From the NCBI RefSeq assembly GCF_002101815.1, contig NZ_LQPM01000013.1:248001-312000 (forward strand): a stretch of DNA of 64,000 nt, written 5' to 3'. Of the stretch, positions 18,277-27,970 are shown piece by piece (positions within the stretch are counted from its first letter, which is position 1; the number at the start of each line of letters is the position of its first letter). Below the pieces are notes generated by a model. The model saw only the letters and a list, made by a program, of their open reading frames with translations. It did no database searches and had not been told where the DNA came from. Made by a program: the position numbers and the translations under genes. Origin of the DNA: Mycobacterium paraense (lineage in GTDB: Bacteria > Actinomycetota > Actinomycetes > Mycobacteriales > Mycobacteriaceae).

Positions 18277-19262
18277 GGCCGGCGAATCTCCAGCACGTCG
18301 GACAACGGCCGCCGCGGGGTCGGCTTGGGCTGCAGCTCGCCCTCGGGTTCGATGCCGACGCGGATCAGAACCTGAGGCACCGCCGCGCGACGGCCGGTGA
18401 GGTCGGAGATGATGTCGCGGCTGCACACCAGCTCCGTCAGGTGCGTGACCGGGCACGTCGCGAGGCCGGCCATCGTGCACTCCAGCAGGATCGCCGACAG
18501 CGCCGCGCCGCAATTGAGGGCATCGACGCGGGTGTCGCGCGGGGTGGACAGCACGAGGACCTTGGCCTGGTCGTAGGTGCCCGCGGAGCTGCGCTCGTCC
18601 GACGGATCGACGGGGAACCGGCGGTTGACGTCGACGCGTCGCGCGTCCGACTGCGAGATAAGCGCACTGTCGGGTATGCCCTCCGCCTCGCGCAACGGCG
18701 ATGTCCACCAATGCAATTCAAGCTGATACGAATCGTCGTAACGACGCAACGAATCGGTGAGCCGGGACGCGTCGGCCAGCTGCGGTCGGGCGTTGTCCGT
18801 CAGCACGTCGAGGAAGACCGCGTCCTTGTCGAACGCGCTTCGCAATACGGGTTCGACCGATCCCCAGTGCTTGGGGGCGCCGAACGGCAGCCGGTTGGTC
18901 CGGCGACGCGGGATCGCATCGGCGCGCTCCCGCCGGGCCTGCGTCACGTAGTCGACCGGCGCGAAGTCGGCCGAAGCGAGGTGGTCGAGGTTGTTCGGGT
19001 TGGGAAACTGATCGATGTTGGTGTCCCACCCCGAGGCGGCCATCGCGACCCGAAAGTGATCGAGCGCGGCGCCGCAGCTGATGATCGCCTCCCGGCCGGA
19101 ACGGTCGGTCGCGGTGACCGCGCGATCCGGGTCGACGAACAGATCGACGCTCGTGTTGCCCACCACCCAGCGCCAGGGCTGGATGTTGTGCAGCGAGGGA
19201 GCCCGGCACGCCAGCTGCACCGCGCCGGTGATCACGCCGATGTCCACCATCGTTTGGGTCAT
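18273..19262 (-). CDS. Acg-family nitroreductase-like flavoprotein
   Basis: The 329-residue Acg paralogue has RAPSLHNIQPWRWVVG near residue 20, DRSGREAIISCGAALDH, RRRTNRLPFGAP and a C-terminal PQVLIRVG. I start it at ATG 19262 (MTQTMVDIG), which has AGGAAGTGAG upstream; a longer in-frame version is possible but would approach the DosR-type site. Divergent from another acg-like gene at 19488 and followed by the overlapping DUF1918 gene. Confidence 0.88.
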   Translation of the reverse strand: MTQTMVDIGVITGAVQLACRAPSLHNIQPWRWVVGNTSVDLFVDPDRAVTATDRSGREAIISCGAALDHFRVAMAASGWDTNIDQFPNPNNLDHLASADFAPVDYVTQARRERADAIPRRRTNRLPFGAPKHWGSVEPVLRSAFDKDAVFLDVLTDNARPQLADASRLTDSLRRYDDSYQLELHWWTSPLREAEGIPDSALISQSDARRVDVNRRFPVDPSDERSSAGTYDQAKVLVLSTPRDTRVDALNCGAALSAILLECTMAGLATCPVTHLTELVCSRDIISDLTGRRAAVPQVLIRVGIEPEGELQPKPTPRRPLSDVLEIRRP

Positions 19263-19319
19263 TCGCTCACTCACTTCCTGTCCCACTTCGACCTTCGGGC
19301 ATGTGAGCACCGCGCGACA

Positions 19320-19333
19320 GGGTCCTTGGTCCC
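19320..19333. promoter_or_regulatory. DosR-type box for the leftward acg-like gene
   Basis: GGGTCCTTGGTCCC lies 58 bp before the start at 19262. Extended by CA on the left and CTG on the right, the site is a nearly symmetrical 20-mer (ACAGGGTCCTTGGTCCCCTG). Confidence 0.85.
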
Positions 19334-19437
19334 CTGCGCCAGGTCATCGGGCCCGCTTTGGCCGACCATCGGGACGCGGCGGGCGTTGTCGCTGAGAGTC
19401 ATCAGGGCATTGGGCATCCAAACGGCCCCTGGCGGCG

Positions 19438-19451
19438 GGGACGAACGACCC
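19438..19451. promoter_or_regulatory. DosR-type box for the rightward acg-like gene
   Basis: GGGACGAACGACCC lies 37 bp before the ATG at 19488 (16 bp before an in-frame ATG at 19467, which makes 19488 the better start). With the site at 19320 it gives each arm of the divergent pair its own box. Confidence 0.82.
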
Positions 19452-19487
19452 TGGCCGCGGGCCCCCATGGCGCCTACCTTCGATGGT

Positions 19488-20465
19488 ATGAACGCGACGC
19501 TGGACGCCCAGACCCTGAAGAAGGCGGTGCAGCTCGCGTGCCGGGCCCCTTCGGTGCACAACAGCCAGCCGTGGCGGTGGGTGGCCGAGGACGGGGCCCT
19601 GCAACTGTTCGTCGACCCCGACCGGGCGGTGCCGGGCACCGACCGTTCCGGCCGGGAGGCGATCCTCAGCTGCGGCGCCGCGCTCGATCACGTTCGGGTC
19701 GCCATGCTCGCCGCGGGTTGGGCCGCGGAGACCGAACGGTTTCCCAACCCCGACGACCCGAACCATCTGGCGACGGTCGAATTCCGCCCGGTCGAGCTTG
19801 TCACGCGCGCGCAGCGGGACCGCGCCAGCGCGATCCTGCATCGCCGCACCGACCGGCTCCCGATGGGCGAGCCGACCTATTGGAGCCTCTTCGAGCCGGT
19901 CCTGCGCAGCACGCTGAACGGCGGCGGGGTGACGCTCGACGTGCTAGCCGACGACGCGCGGCCCGCGCTGGTGCAGGCATCCCGGCTCACCGAAGCGCTG
20001 CGGCGCGACGACGCGTCCTATCACGCCGAACTCGAATGGTGGACTTCGCCGTTCGCGTCACACGCGGGCGTGCCGCCGCGCGCGCTGTTGTCCGACAAGG
20101 AAAGCGGCCGGGTGGACGTGGCGCGCGAATTCCCGGTCAGAAGCCACGCGGATCGGCGTCCCGAGGTCGCGGTGGACTGGTCGAAAATCCTGGTGCTGTC
20201 CACCCCGAAAGACACCCGGGCCGACGTGTTGCGCTGCGGCGAGGTGTTGTCGAATGTGTTGCTGGAGTGCACGATGGCCTTCCTGGCCACCTGCACGCTG
20301 ACCCACCTGATCGAGCTGGACGAAAGCCGCGATCTCGTGCGCGACATGCTCGCCGACGGCGGCCAGCCCCAGGTGCTGATCCGCGCCGGGATAGCGCCGC
20401 CGATGGAGGCCGTTCCCCCGCCCACCCCCAGGCGCACGCCGGACGACGTGCTGCGGATCCGCTAG
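19488..20465 (+). CDS. Acg-family nitroreductase-like flavoprotein
   Basis: The 325-residue Acg paralogue has CRAPSVHNSQPWRWVAEDG near residue 18, DRSGREAILSCGAALDH, HRRTDRLPMGEP and PQVLIRAG near the end. It is closest to the 18273 and 2363 copies. Divergent from 18273. Sixty-one bp downstream lies a PPOX-fold flavoprotein on the same strand, likely co-transcribed. Confidence 0.88.
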   Translation: MNATLDAQTLKKAVQLACRAPSVHNSQPWRWVAEDGALQLFVDPDRAVPGTDRSGREAILSCGAALDHVRVAMLAAGWAAETERFPNPDDPNHLATVEFRPVELVTRAQRDRASAILHRRTDRLPMGEPTYWSLFEPVLRSTLNGGGVTLDVLADDARPALVQASRLTEALRRDDASYHAELEWWTSPFASHAGVPPRALLSDKESGRVDVAREFPVRSHADRRPEVAVDWSKILVLSTPKDTRADVLRCGEVLSNVLLECTMAFLATCTLTHLIELDESRDLVRDMLADGGQPQVLIRAGIAPPMEAVPPPTPRRTPDDVLRIR

Positions 20466-20526
20466 CTACACTTGCACGAACCGCCAAGTGGTTGAAGAAC
20501 TTTGACCCGTCGAAGAAGGGTGGCCG

Positions 20527-20961
20527 ATGTCCGGGACCGATGATGTGGTGACCATCCTGCCGGTGCATGAATGCTGGGACCTGATGGCCGGGGTCACGCT
20601 GGGCCGATTGGTCACCAGCGTGGACGGCCAGCCCGAGATCTTCCCGGTCAACTACGCCGTCCAGAACCGCACCGTGCTGTTTCGCACCGCGGAGGGCACC
20701 AAGCTGGTCAGCACCGCGATCAACAACCGCGTGCTGTTCGAAGTCGACGACCACAATGTCGCCGAGGGCTGGAGCGTCATCGTCAAGGGCAGGGCACGCT
20801 CGCTGCGCACCAGCGAGCAGATCGAGGAGGCCGAACGCGCCCAGCTGCTGCCGTGGACGTCGACCGAGAAGACCCACTACGTGCGGGTGATCCCCGAGAT
20901 GGTCACCGGCCGCCGGTTCCGCTTCGGCCCGCCGCTGCTGGGCAGCCGCGATCGCGCCTGA
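20527..20961 (+). CDS. Pyridoxamine-5'-phosphate-oxidase-fold flavin/F420-binding protein
   Basis: The 144-residue protein has the split-barrel PPOX fold seen in DosR-regulon Rv3129-like and other mycobacterial FMN or F420 reductases: MAGVTLGRLVTSVDGQPEIFPVNYA near residue 20, then VLFRTAEGTK, VLFEVDDHN and GWSVIVKGRARSL. The substrate is unknown; it may detoxify or bind a flavin. It follows an acg-like gene on the same strand and converges on the DUF2156 gene with a 1-bp gap. A poor DosR-like sequence (about 20499-20512) precedes it but is not convincing. Confidence 0.85.
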   Translation: MSGTDDVVTILPVHECWDLMAGVTLGRLVTSVDGQPEIFPVNYAVQNRTVLFRTAEGTKLVSTAINNRVLFEVDDHNVAEGWSVIVKGRARSLRTSEQIEEAERAQLLPWTSTEKTHYVRVIPEMVTGRRFRFGPPLLGSRDRA

Positions 20962-20962
20962 A

Positions 20963-22372
20963 TCATCGCACCAGCCGGTGGCGGCGCGGGCGCGGCAGGA
21001 ACTCCAGCGACAGCAACACCACCAGCGCCGCCGGGATGTGGTGAGCGCAGAGCACCACGTAACGCCGCTCGGCCAGCGCGTGGAACTTGCGGAGGTAGCG
21101 GTACAGCGACTCGAGCCGGATCAGCGGGTCCAGCAGGTGGATCAACCGATACGCGACCCGCTGCGCGGCGGTGGGCCGGGTCGCATCGAAGATCTCCGGG
21201 AACGCGGCGAACGCCAGCGAAAAGCGTTCCGCTCCTTCAGCTTTGGCCTCGGCGATCATGTCGACGCTGAGCCGCTCGTCGACGCCGTTGGGGGCGTCCG
21301 GGCGGCGGAACGGCGCGTCGAGGCTGACTTCCCGTCCCGCATCGGCGGTCGCGTAGCGGTGAAACGCCACCACCCGCCCGCCCCGATCGCGCGCGACGGC
21401 CAGCTTGACTCCCGGGTACCGGCCCCGCAGCGCCCCGTCGAGGTTCATGCAGAACCCGCGTTCGGTGCGCGCCGCGCGGTGCGCGGCGTACAGCACCTCG
21501 GTCAGCTCGGCGGTCAGCGCGTCGTCGAGTTCCCGCTCGTCGACGATCTGGGTGGTGACACCGCCGTTGCGGGTGCGCTGCACCGCCTGGCGCAGGTTGC
21601 GAAAGCGCCGCCCGCGCAACGCGAAATGGCCGACGTCGACGACGACGTCGCGGCCGATCGGCACCGCGAGCATCTTTTGCCCGACCACGTCGTCGCACCA
21701 CAGCCCCACGTGCCGCTCCCCTGCGGCCAGCACGATGATCTGCCACCCCTTGCTTCGGCACATGCGGACGAAATCGTCGACCAGTGCTTCGAATCGGGTG
21801 GCGTCGCCGACCGGGTCGCCGCTGACGACCGCGAACCCGAGCCGGGTGCGGTAGGCGATCGCCGCGGAGTTCTCCGCGTCGAAGTGGTAACTCTTGCTCG
21901 AGTGCAGGGCGAAGGGCGCGAGCGCATCCCCGGCGGTGGCGTCGACGAGCGGCCACACCCGCTCCAGCAGCTCCGGTTGCGGTTTGGCCGTCGTCGGCGC
22001 CATCAGCGCGAGCCCGCTGCCCGCGATGAGGATGTTCCCGAGCACGCCGAAAGACAGGAAGTGCGCGAACAGCCCCGCGCCCGCCGCGGCTGCGGCGAGC
22101 GTCGCGTGCCCGGCAGTGACCGGCCGGCCCAGGAAGACGCCGCGTGCGATCAGGGCGGCCGCGGCGAGCAGCGCGACCGACCAGCCGAACCGGCCGGGGG
22201 CCGAGGCCTCCAGGCCGAGGCGCTCGCGCGCGGCCAGCAGCGCCAACCAGGCCAGGGCGCAGAGCAGGATCGCGACGCTGCCGAAGCGGGCCGCCGGCAC
22301 GCCCGCGCCGACCAGGACGCGTTGGCGACCGCGCGCCGCGACCGCGCCGGTAATCACGGGCTGGTCAGGCAC
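20963..22372 (-). CDS. DUF2156/MprF-C-like aminoacyl-phosphatidylglycerol synthase-type membrane protein
   Basis: The 469-residue protein has about four hydrophobic segments in residues 30-130, then a DUF2156 acyl/aminoacyl-transferase-like domain (two GNAT-related folds). Recognisable segments are FALHSSKSYHFDAENSAA near 155, GFAVVSGDPVGDATRFEALVDDF near 178 and VDERLSVDMIAEAKAEGAERFSLAFAAFPE near 385. Proteins of this type transfer amino acids from tRNA to phosphatidylglycerol (MprF/LPG synthase), but the N-terminal flippase is far shorter than in MprF. It is 3 bp from the hydrogenase protease gene, last in the same operon, so it may be hypoxia-expressed with the hydrogenase. Confidence 0.75.
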   Translation of the reverse strand: MPDQPVITGAVAARGRQRVLVGAGVPAARFGSVAILLCALAWLALLAARERLGLEASAPGRFGWSVALLAAAALIARGVFLGRPVTAGHATLAAAAAGAGLFAHFLSFGVLGNILIAGSGLALMAPTTAKPQPELLERVWPLVDATAGDALAPFALHSSKSYHFDAENSAAIAYRTRLGFAVVSGDPVGDATRFEALVDDFVRMCRSKGWQIIVLAAGERHVGLWCDDVVGQKMLAVPIGRDVVVDVGHFALRGRRFRNLRQAVQRTRNGGVTTQIVDERELDDALTAELTEVLYAAHRAARTERGFCMNLDGALRGRYPGVKLAVARDRGGRVVAFHRYATADAGREVSLDAPFRRPDAPNGVDERLSVDMIAEAKAEGAERFSLAFAAFPEIFDATRPTAAQRVAYRLIHLLDPLIRLESLYRYLRKFHALAERRYVVLCAHHIPAALVVLLSLEFLPRPRRHRLVR

Positions 22373-22375
22373 GGG

Positions 22376-22864
22376 TCAGGCCCTTTCTCGACGCTTCTCG
22401 GTGTCAATTCCCGCGATCACGTCCACCGCCATGCCGACCACCTCCGGGACAGCCCGCTCAACGGCCGGGGTCAAACCGGCCCCGTGACCGGTGTCGGCGA
22501 CGTCGACGGTGAGCAGCACCAGCTGCCCGGGAAGCCGGCCCAGCGCCTCGCCCAGCGCGTGGGTGCGGACGAGATCGACGCTGTGCGAACTCAAGCCGTC
22601 GCCGGCGGTCACGTCGCTCAGCGAGCAGCGCCGGACGCGTCCCGGCGCCGGGGAAGACCCGACCGCGCCGTCGATCACCACGGCGAGCCGCGCGTCCGAC
22701 CACGCTTCCAGCAGGCTCATCGGCTCCACGATGTCGGTGACGATCCGAACCCCGGTGAGTCCCAGGCGGTTCAGCTCGTCGGCCACCGCGACGCCGACGC
22801 CGTCGTCTCGGCGGTAACGATTGCCGAGGCCTATCACGACCGCGTCGACGATTCCGCCCGTCAT
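22376..22864 (-). CDS. [NiFe] hydrogenase maturation endopeptidase
   Basis: The 162-residue protein belongs to the HycI/HoxM peptidase family, which removes the C-terminal tail of the large subunit after Ni insertion. The N-terminal GLGNRYRRDDGVGVAVADEL carries the family's Gly-x-Gly-Asn and Asp/Glu nickel-ligand region. The start overlaps the hydrogenase large-subunit stop by 4 bp (ATGA), so co-translation is expected. Its natural substrate is the adjacent large subunit, whose tail ends after CSAH. Confidence 0.88.
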   Translation of the reverse strand: MTGGIVDAVVIGLGNRYRRDDGVGVAVADELNRLGLTGVRIVTDIVEPMSLLEAWSDARLAVVIDGAVGSSPAPGRVRRCSLSDVTAGDGLSSHSVDLVRTHALGEALGRLPGQLVLLTVDVADTGHGAGLTPAVERAVPEVVGMAVDVIAGIDTEKRRERA

Positions 22865-24153
22865 TGCCGGTCGACCGTCAGCTTCAGGAAGTGCGCCGAA
22901 CACGAGATGCACGGGTCGTAGCTGCGAATCAACTGCTCGCACAACGCCGTCAGCGCGGCGTCGTCGAGGGACAGGTTGCCGGACACCAGCCGGGCGAGGT
23001 CGGCTTCGATGGCCGCCTGGTTCTGGGAGGTCGGCGGGATGAGGGTCGCCGCGGCGACCAGCCCGTCCTCGCCGATCCGGTAGCGGTGATACAGCAGGCC
23101 GCGGGGCGCCTCGCTGACGCCGTGGCCGACGCCGGCCCGCGCCGGGACGTCGACGAACGGGCGCGACGGCCGCTGGTATTCGTCGATGATGCGCAGCGCC
23201 TCCTCGATCGCGTAGACGACCTCGACGGCGCGGACGACGATGCTGCGGAACGGATTTCGGCATTCGGCCGACAGCCCGGCCCCGGCGGCGGCCTGTGCCG
23301 CGACGGGCGACAGCGCCGCCGAGTTCAGCGAGAACCGCGCCAGCGGCCCCGTCAGATAGCGGCCGCCGTCGAGCGTCGCGTGCAGCGCCGTGGAGTAGGG
23401 CACCTGCGACTCGGCGACGTGGGCGGTGAAGTCGGCCACCGGAAACGGCGGTCCCGCGCTGCGCGCGATGGCGCCGTCCTCGATCGGGTACCGGCCGGGC
23501 GCCGCGAGCGCCAGGAACTCGTGGTCGAGCTCGAGGTCGGGGAACTCGAACCCCGACACCCATTCGACGGTCGCGAGCGCGTTGTCCAGCGCGCGGCGCA
23601 GCAGCTCGGCGATCGGCTTGAAGTCCGATCGAGTTGGCACCGAATAGAATCCGCCCAGCCGCACGTTGATCGGGTGTATGGCGCGGCCGCCGACGAACTC
23701 CATCAGCTGGTTGCCCGCCTTCTTCAGCGCCAGCCCGCGCTCGACGTCCTGAGCGTGGTCCCGGGACATGCCGATGATGTCGGGATAGCCCAGGAAGTCC
23801 GGCGCGTGCAGCAGGTAGATGTGCAGCACATGACTGTGGATCCATTCCCCGCAGTACAGCAGGCGCCGCAGCGCGACGAGTTCGTCGTCCACCCGGACGC
23901 CGCAGGCGTCTTCGATCGCGTTGCAGGCGCTGATTTGATAGGCGACCGGGCAGATGCCGCAGACCCGCGCGGTCAGGTCGGGCGGCTCGGTATGGGCTCG
24001 CCCGCGCAGGAACGCCTCAAAAAATCGCGGCGGCTCATAGATGTTGAGCTGCACGCTTTGCAGCGCCCCGTCCTTCAGCGTGACGTGCAGCGCGCCCTCG
24101 CCTTCGACGCGCGTCAGCGTGCCGACGCTCAGGGTGCGGGTGGACTCGGTCAC
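22861..24153 (-). CDS. hyhL: Group 3b [NiFe] hydrogenase large subunit
   Basis: The 430-residue catalytic subunit has the nickel ligands in both motifs: N-terminal RVCGICPV (Cys65, Cys68) and C-terminal DPCISCSAH (Cys415, Cys418), followed by a 9-residue tail for removal by the maturation protease. The group 3b form has Y in place of His after CGICP, as here. Such enzymes are bidirectional, NAD(P)-linked H2 evolving/oxidising enzymes, also called sulfhydrogenases. The GTG at 24153 overlaps the small-subunit stop by 4 bp. In mycobacteria the comparable Hyh operon is DosR-induced and serves H2 evolution in hypoxia. Confidence 0.92.
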   Translation of the reverse strand: MTESTRTLSVGTLTRVEGEGALHVTLKDGALQSVQLNIYEPPRFFEAFLRGRAHTEPPDLTARVCGICPVAYQISACNAIEDACGVRVDDELVALRRLLYCGEWIHSHVLHIYLLHAPDFLGYPDIIGMSRDHAQDVERGLALKKAGNQLMEFVGGRAIHPINVRLGGFYSVPTRSDFKPIAELLRRALDNALATVEWVSGFEFPDLELDHEFLALAAPGRYPIEDGAIARSAGPPFPVADFTAHVAESQVPYSTALHATLDGGRYLTGPLARFSLNSAALSPVAAQAAAGAGLSAECRNPFRSIVVRAVEVVYAIEEALRIIDEYQRPSRPFVDVPARAGVGHGVSEAPRGLLYHRYRIGEDGLVAAATLIPPTSQNQAAIEADLARLVSGNLSLDDAALTALCEQLIRSYDPCISCSAHFLKLTVDRQ

Positions 24154-24908
24154 GGGCGGCTCCGTTCGGCGGCGAAGGCGGTGACGTTGAACGTCGAGAA
24201 CACCCGGTCGACGTCGCCGTCGGACATGCCGTCGCGGCGCAGCAGTGGAATCAGCGTCGCGGTCCGGGGCACCGCGGACGGCCCGAAACAGCCGAAGCAG
24301 CCGCGATGGTGCCGCGGACACAGCGCCCCACAGCCGGCGTGCGTGACCGGGCCTAGACATGGGATGCCTTCGGAGACAACGACACACGTAACGCCCCGCA
24401 GCTTGCACTCAGTGCATACCGTCTTGGCGGGCAGCCGCGGTTTGCGTCCGATCAGCAGCGCCGCGAGGGTGTCGAGCAGCTGACCGCGGTCGATCGGGCA
24501 GCCCGGCAGCTGGTAGTCGACCTTGACATGCGCCGAGGCGGGCGTCGAGGTGGCCAGCGTGTCGACGTACTCGGGCTTGGCGTAGACCACGGACGCGAAC
24601 TCCGCGACGTCGGCGAAGTTGCGCAGCGCCTGCACTCCCCCGGCCGTCGCGCACGCGCCGATGGTGACCAGAACCTTGGACTGCTCACGGATCTCACGGA
24701 TGCGTTGCTCGTCGTGGCGGGTGGTGACCGAGCCCTCGACCAGGGAAACGTCGTAGGGGCCGCCGACCATCGCGCTGGAGGCCTCGGCGAACGTGGCGAT
24801 CTGCACCTGGTCGGCGAGGGTGAGCAACTCGTCCTCGCAGTCCAGCAGCGTCAGCTGGCAGCCGTCGCAGGAGGCGAACTTCCACACGGCCAAGGTGGTC
24901 GGGCTCAT
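24150..24908 (-). CDS. hyhS: Group 3b [NiFe] hydrogenase small subunit
   Basis: The 252-residue subunit carries the [4Fe-4S] ligands: Cys14 and Cys17 in ASCDGCQLT, a central [15 protein letters not shown] and a C-terminal cysteine-rich stretch ([30 protein letters not shown]). It passes electrons from the NiFe centre to the flavoprotein subunit. No Tat signal is present, consistent with a soluble cytoplasmic enzyme. Its start codon directly abuts the stop codon of the FAD subunit. Confidence 0.92.
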   Translation of the reverse strand: MSPTTLAVWKFASCDGCQLTLLDCEDELLTLADQVQIATFAEASSAMVGGPYDVSLVEGSVTTRHDEQRIREIREQSKVLVTIGACATAGGVQALRNFADVAEFASVVYAKPEYVDTLATSTPASAHVKVDYQLPGCPIDRGQLLDTLAALLIGRKPRLPAKTVCTECKLRGVTCVVVSEGIPCLGPVTHAGCGALCPRHHRGCFGCFGPSAVPRTATLIPLLRRDGMSDGDVDRVFSTFNVTAFAAERSRP

Positions 24909-25745
24909 CTACAGCTCCTTCACTGCCAACAGCGGGCCGGCGACGTCGTAACCGACGACGGGGCCGTCGCGACACAGCAACAGCGGGCCCAGCTGGCAGT
25001 GGCCGCACCAGCCGACCCCGCACTGCATGTTGCGTTCCAGCGATACCCGAATATCTTGTGCCGCAATGCCTTTGGCGAGCAGGGCCTCGGCGCCGAAGCG
25101 CAGCATCGGCTCCGGGCCGCACAGGAAGGCGGTGGTGCGATCCGGGTCGAGGGTGAGCCGGCGCAGCGGCTCGGTGACCAGGCCCACCTCGCCGCTCCAA
25201 CCCTGGACGGGGACGTCGACCGTGACGTGCAGCTCGATTTGCGGGTCCTGGGCCCACTTTTCGAGCTGGTCGACGAACACGAAATCGGCCCGGGAGCGGG
25301 CGCCCACGACGAGCGTCACCTTGCCGTAGCGGGCCCGGCCCGCCAGCGCGCCCAGCACCGCGGGACGCAACGGGCACAGGCCCACCCCGCCGGCGACCAT
25401 GACCAGGTCCCGGCCGGCGGCTTCGTCGAGCCCCCAGGTGGTGCCGAACGGTCCCCGGACCCCGACGACGCTGCCCGGTTGGGCGTTGTGCAGCGCGCGG
25501 CTCACCGCCCCCACCGCGCGGATCGTGTGCGTGATCGAGCCGTCGGTCACCGACGGGTCGCCGCTGATCGAGATCGCGGCCTCGCCCACCCCGAACGCGT
25601 AGAGCATCATGAACTCCCCGGGTTGCGGGGCGCGCAGGGCCTCGCCGACGGGCTCCAGACACAGCGTCGCCGAATCCGGGCTCTCCACAACGCGACTGCG
25701 CACCCGGTACGGCACGGGCGCCATGGCCGGCGTCGGCTCACTCAT
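24909..25745 (-). CDS. hyhG: Hydrogenase gamma subunit, FAD/NAD(P)-binding
   Basis: The 278-residue protein is a ferredoxin-NADP reductase-type subunit. The N-terminal FAD barrel is about 15-105, the NAD(P) domain includes [14 protein letters not shown], and the C-terminal [2Fe-2S]/Fe-S module [12 protein letters not shown] (near 245) is typical of HydG/HyhG. It exchanges electrons with NAD(P)H. It overlaps the Fe-S gene by 8 bp and abuts the small-subunit gene. Confidence 0.9.
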   Translation of the reverse strand: MSEPTPAMAPVPYRVRSRVVESPDSATLCLEPVGEALRAPQPGEFMMLYAFGVGEAAISISGDPSVTDGSITHTIRAVGAVSRALHNAQPGSVVGVRGPFGTTWGLDEAAGRDLVMVAGGVGLCPLRPAVLGALAGRARYGKVTLVVGARSRADFVFVDQLEKWAQDPQIELHVTVDVPVQGWSGEVGLVTEPLRRLTLDPDRTTAFLCGPEPMLRFGAEALLAKGIAAQDIRVSLERNMQCGVGWCGHCQLGPLLLCRDGPVVGYDVAGPLLAVKEL

Positions 25746-26868
25746 CCCCGGCCATCCTGTTCATCTCGGCGGTGATGTCGATGCCGGTGGGACACCACGC
25801 GATGCAACGGCCGCAGCCCACGCAGCCCGACATGCCGAACTGGTCGTGCCAGGTGCCCAGCTTGTGGGTCAGCCAATGCCGGTAGCGCGAGGCGCCGGAC
25901 TGCCGGACGCTGCCGCCGCCGTGCACGTAGGTGAAGTCGAATTCGAAGCACGACGACCAGTGGCGCCAGCGCTCGGCGTGCTCGCCGGTGAGGTCGCTGA
26001 CGTCCTCGGTGGTGGTGCAAAAGCAGGTCGGGCACACCATCGTGCAGTTGCCGCAGGTCAGGCAGCGGCTGGCGACCTCGTCCCACTGCGGGGATTCGCG
26101 GTTTCGGATCAACAGTTCGCGCAGATCGGTATCGGGCATCTGGCGGCCCATCCGATGCGACGCGGCCTCGACATCGTCGCGCGCAGAAGCGATTTCGTCA
26201 TCGTCGGCGTCGCGGTGCGAAACCGAAGCCAGCACGTCGGCGCCCTCGGGACTGCCGACGTCGACGAGGTACGACGGGGCCTGCCCCGCGAGGCGCTCCG
26301 TGAGGGCCAGGTCGTAACCGGGCCCGGCGGCGGGGCCGGTGCCCATCGATGCGCAGAAGCACAAGCCGCCCGGCTCGGTGCAGTTCACCGCGACGACGAA
26401 GGCCCGCCGGCGGCGGCCGACGAAGGAGCCGTCCGGATAGTCCGGGCGGCCGAGCACCCCGTCGAGCGTGGCGATCGCGGCGAGGTCGCACCCGCGGACC
26501 CCCAGGAAGGCGTAGCGCGGGACCGCCTCGTCCGATTCGGGCTCGGCGGCCCCGTCCCGGGTGCCGGCCCACATCCGCTGCCGCGGCGGGTGCAGGAACT
26601 GTTTCCACGACTGCGGGCCGGCCGAGTGCCCGAACGCCGCGTCGTCGTCGCGGCGGCGCACGCGGTACTGGCCGGGGGCGACGTCGACACCCCATCCGCG
26701 CGGCAGGTCGTCGGCCGACTCGAGCTCCGCGAGGACGATCGCGTTGTCCCGCAACGTCGGACCGACCACGCGATAGCCGCGCTCGATCAGCACCTCGACG
26801 AGCCGGTGCAGCCCGGCCGTGTCGAACCACGCGGCCCGGTGGTGTTCGCCGTCTCCGCTCACCGACAC
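25738..26868 (-). CDS. hyhB: Hydrogenase beta subunit, 4Fe-4S dicluster protein
   Basis: The 376-residue electron-transfer subunit has two ferredoxin-type CxxCxxCxxxC-like motifs: [13 protein letters not shown] (near 280) and [15 protein letters not shown] (near 350). The N-terminal half is the Fe-S oxidoreductase-like domain seen in HydB/HyhB. It passes electrons between the diaphorase and the small subunit. First hydrogenase gene; 36 bp after the acg-like gene on the same strand, so it belongs to the operon starting near 27882. Confidence 0.88.
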   Translation of the reverse strand: MSVSGDGEHHRAAWFDTAGLHRLVEVLIERGYRVVGPTLRDNAIVLAELESADDLPRGWGVDVAPGQYRVRRRDDDAAFGHSAGPQSWKQFLHPPRQRMWAGTRDGAAEPESDEAVPRYAFLGVRGCDLAAIATLDGVLGRPDYPDGSFVGRRRRAFVVAVNCTEPGGLCFCASMGTGPAAGPGYDLALTERLAGQAPSYLVDVGSPEGADVLASVSHRDADDDEIASARDDVEAASHRMGRQMPDTDLRELLIRNRESPQWDEVASRCLTCGNCTMVCPTCFCTTTEDVSDLTGEHAERWRHWSSCFEFDFTYVHGGGSVRQSGASRYRHWLTHKLGTWHDQFGMSGCVGCGRCIAWCPTGIDITAEMNRMAGDE

Positions 26869-26904
26869 ATCATCCGCCTCAATGGCTTGCGCCGCTTGCC
26901 CTCG

Positions 26905-27882
26905 TTACTCGTTGACCCACTCGACGAAATCGGACAGTTCGCGCCGCGGCGTCGCCGGCAACGGATCGGCGTTGATCGGCGCCCAGCCCACCCGCAACAG
27001 CATCTGCGGGTAATCGCCGCCGCCGAAGATGTCGGAGCGAACTGACTCGCGTGTTTCGGGGATCTCCAGCGGCTCGGTGACCGGGCAGCTGGCCAGCCCC
27101 ATTGACGTCGCCGTCAGGAGTACGACGCTGGTTGCCTCACCGGCGCGCAGCCGCGCCAGCCGGTCGTCGGTCCGCGTTCCCAGCGCGAGGACGACCGCAT
27201 TGTCGTCGGCGGGCGCCGAGTCCGGCGCCATCGGCAGCGTGGGCCCGGCGAAGAATCGGCCCGGAATTTTCGCGGCCGGGTCGGACGCCGGTGTGCTGTG
27301 GGCCGGAACCCCCGCGACCGACGCGTAGCGTCCGCTCCAGGCGGTGAGCTCGGCGAGGTAATCGCGGTTGAGGTGTTCCGCAACGGATTCGGCGACGATG
27401 CTGTGCAGCTTGCCGAGGTCCTCGACTTGGCACAGCGTCACACCGTTTCGGGCCGCCCGCGCCGCCATCAGTGCGATGTCGCCGACCGGCACCGGCCAGG
27501 AACTGTAGTGGCGACGGTCCGTTCGGCGCCGCGGTATCGCCGCCGCGATCGCGATGTCGGACGCGTCGGCGGGGTATGGCGACAATTCGATCGAGGCGAG
27601 GTGGTTGGGGTCGTCCGGGTTCGGCAGCCGGGTCACCCTGGCCAGCCAGCCGACGGCCGCGAAGGCGGCGACGCAGTGATGCAGCGCCGTGCCGCAGCTC
27701 AGGATCAGGTCCCGGCCGTCCGGGTCGGTGTTGGGCAGTTGCCGTTCGGCGTCGGCGTAGAGATGCAGGCTCGCGTCGTCGACGCGCCACCGCCATGGCT
27801 GCGTGTTGTGCACCGAGGGTGCCCGCGACGCCAATGTCAGGACGGTCCGGACCGTGCCGGCGTCCGGAAAGCGTGCGTTCAT
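26905..27882 (-). CDS. Acg-family nitroreductase-like flavoprotein, first gene of hydrogenase operon
   Basis: The 325-residue Acg paralogue reads RAPSVHNTQPWRWRVDDA near residue 19, DPDGRDLILSCGTALHH, RRRTDRRHYSSW and MLLRVGWAP near the end. It is more divergent than the other three Acg copies (e.g. HYSSW in place of LPFGAP). It precedes hyhB by 36 bp on the same strand, and a DosR half-site lies 88 bp upstream of its ATG. Confidence 0.87.
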   Translation of the reverse strand: MNARFPDAGTVRTVLTLASRAPSVHNTQPWRWRVDDASLHLYADAERQLPNTDPDGRDLILSCGTALHHCVAAFAAVGWLARVTRLPNPDDPNHLASIELSPYPADASDIAIAAAIPRRRTDRRHYSSWPVPVGDIALMAARAARNGVTLCQVEDLGKLHSIVAESVAEHLNRDYLAELTAWSGRYASVAGVPAHSTPASDPAAKIPGRFFAGPTLPMAPDSAPADDNAVVLALGTRTDDRLARLRAGEATSVVLLTATSMGLASCPVTEPLEIPETRESVRSDIFGGGDYPQMLLRVGWAPINADPLPATPRRELSDFVEWVNE

Positions 27883-27970
27883 GGGGTCGTTCCCTTCGGG
27901 TCAAGCTTCTTGGTCTCCACCATCGCCCAGGCGCCGCCGGTGAGACGAGAGCACGACGGCACTAGGCAAA

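Noticed and set aside
20499..20512. DosR-like sequence before the PPOX-fold gene
   Set aside because: Only 8 of 14 core positions match and half-site spacing is off by one; the upstream acg promoter can serve this gene.
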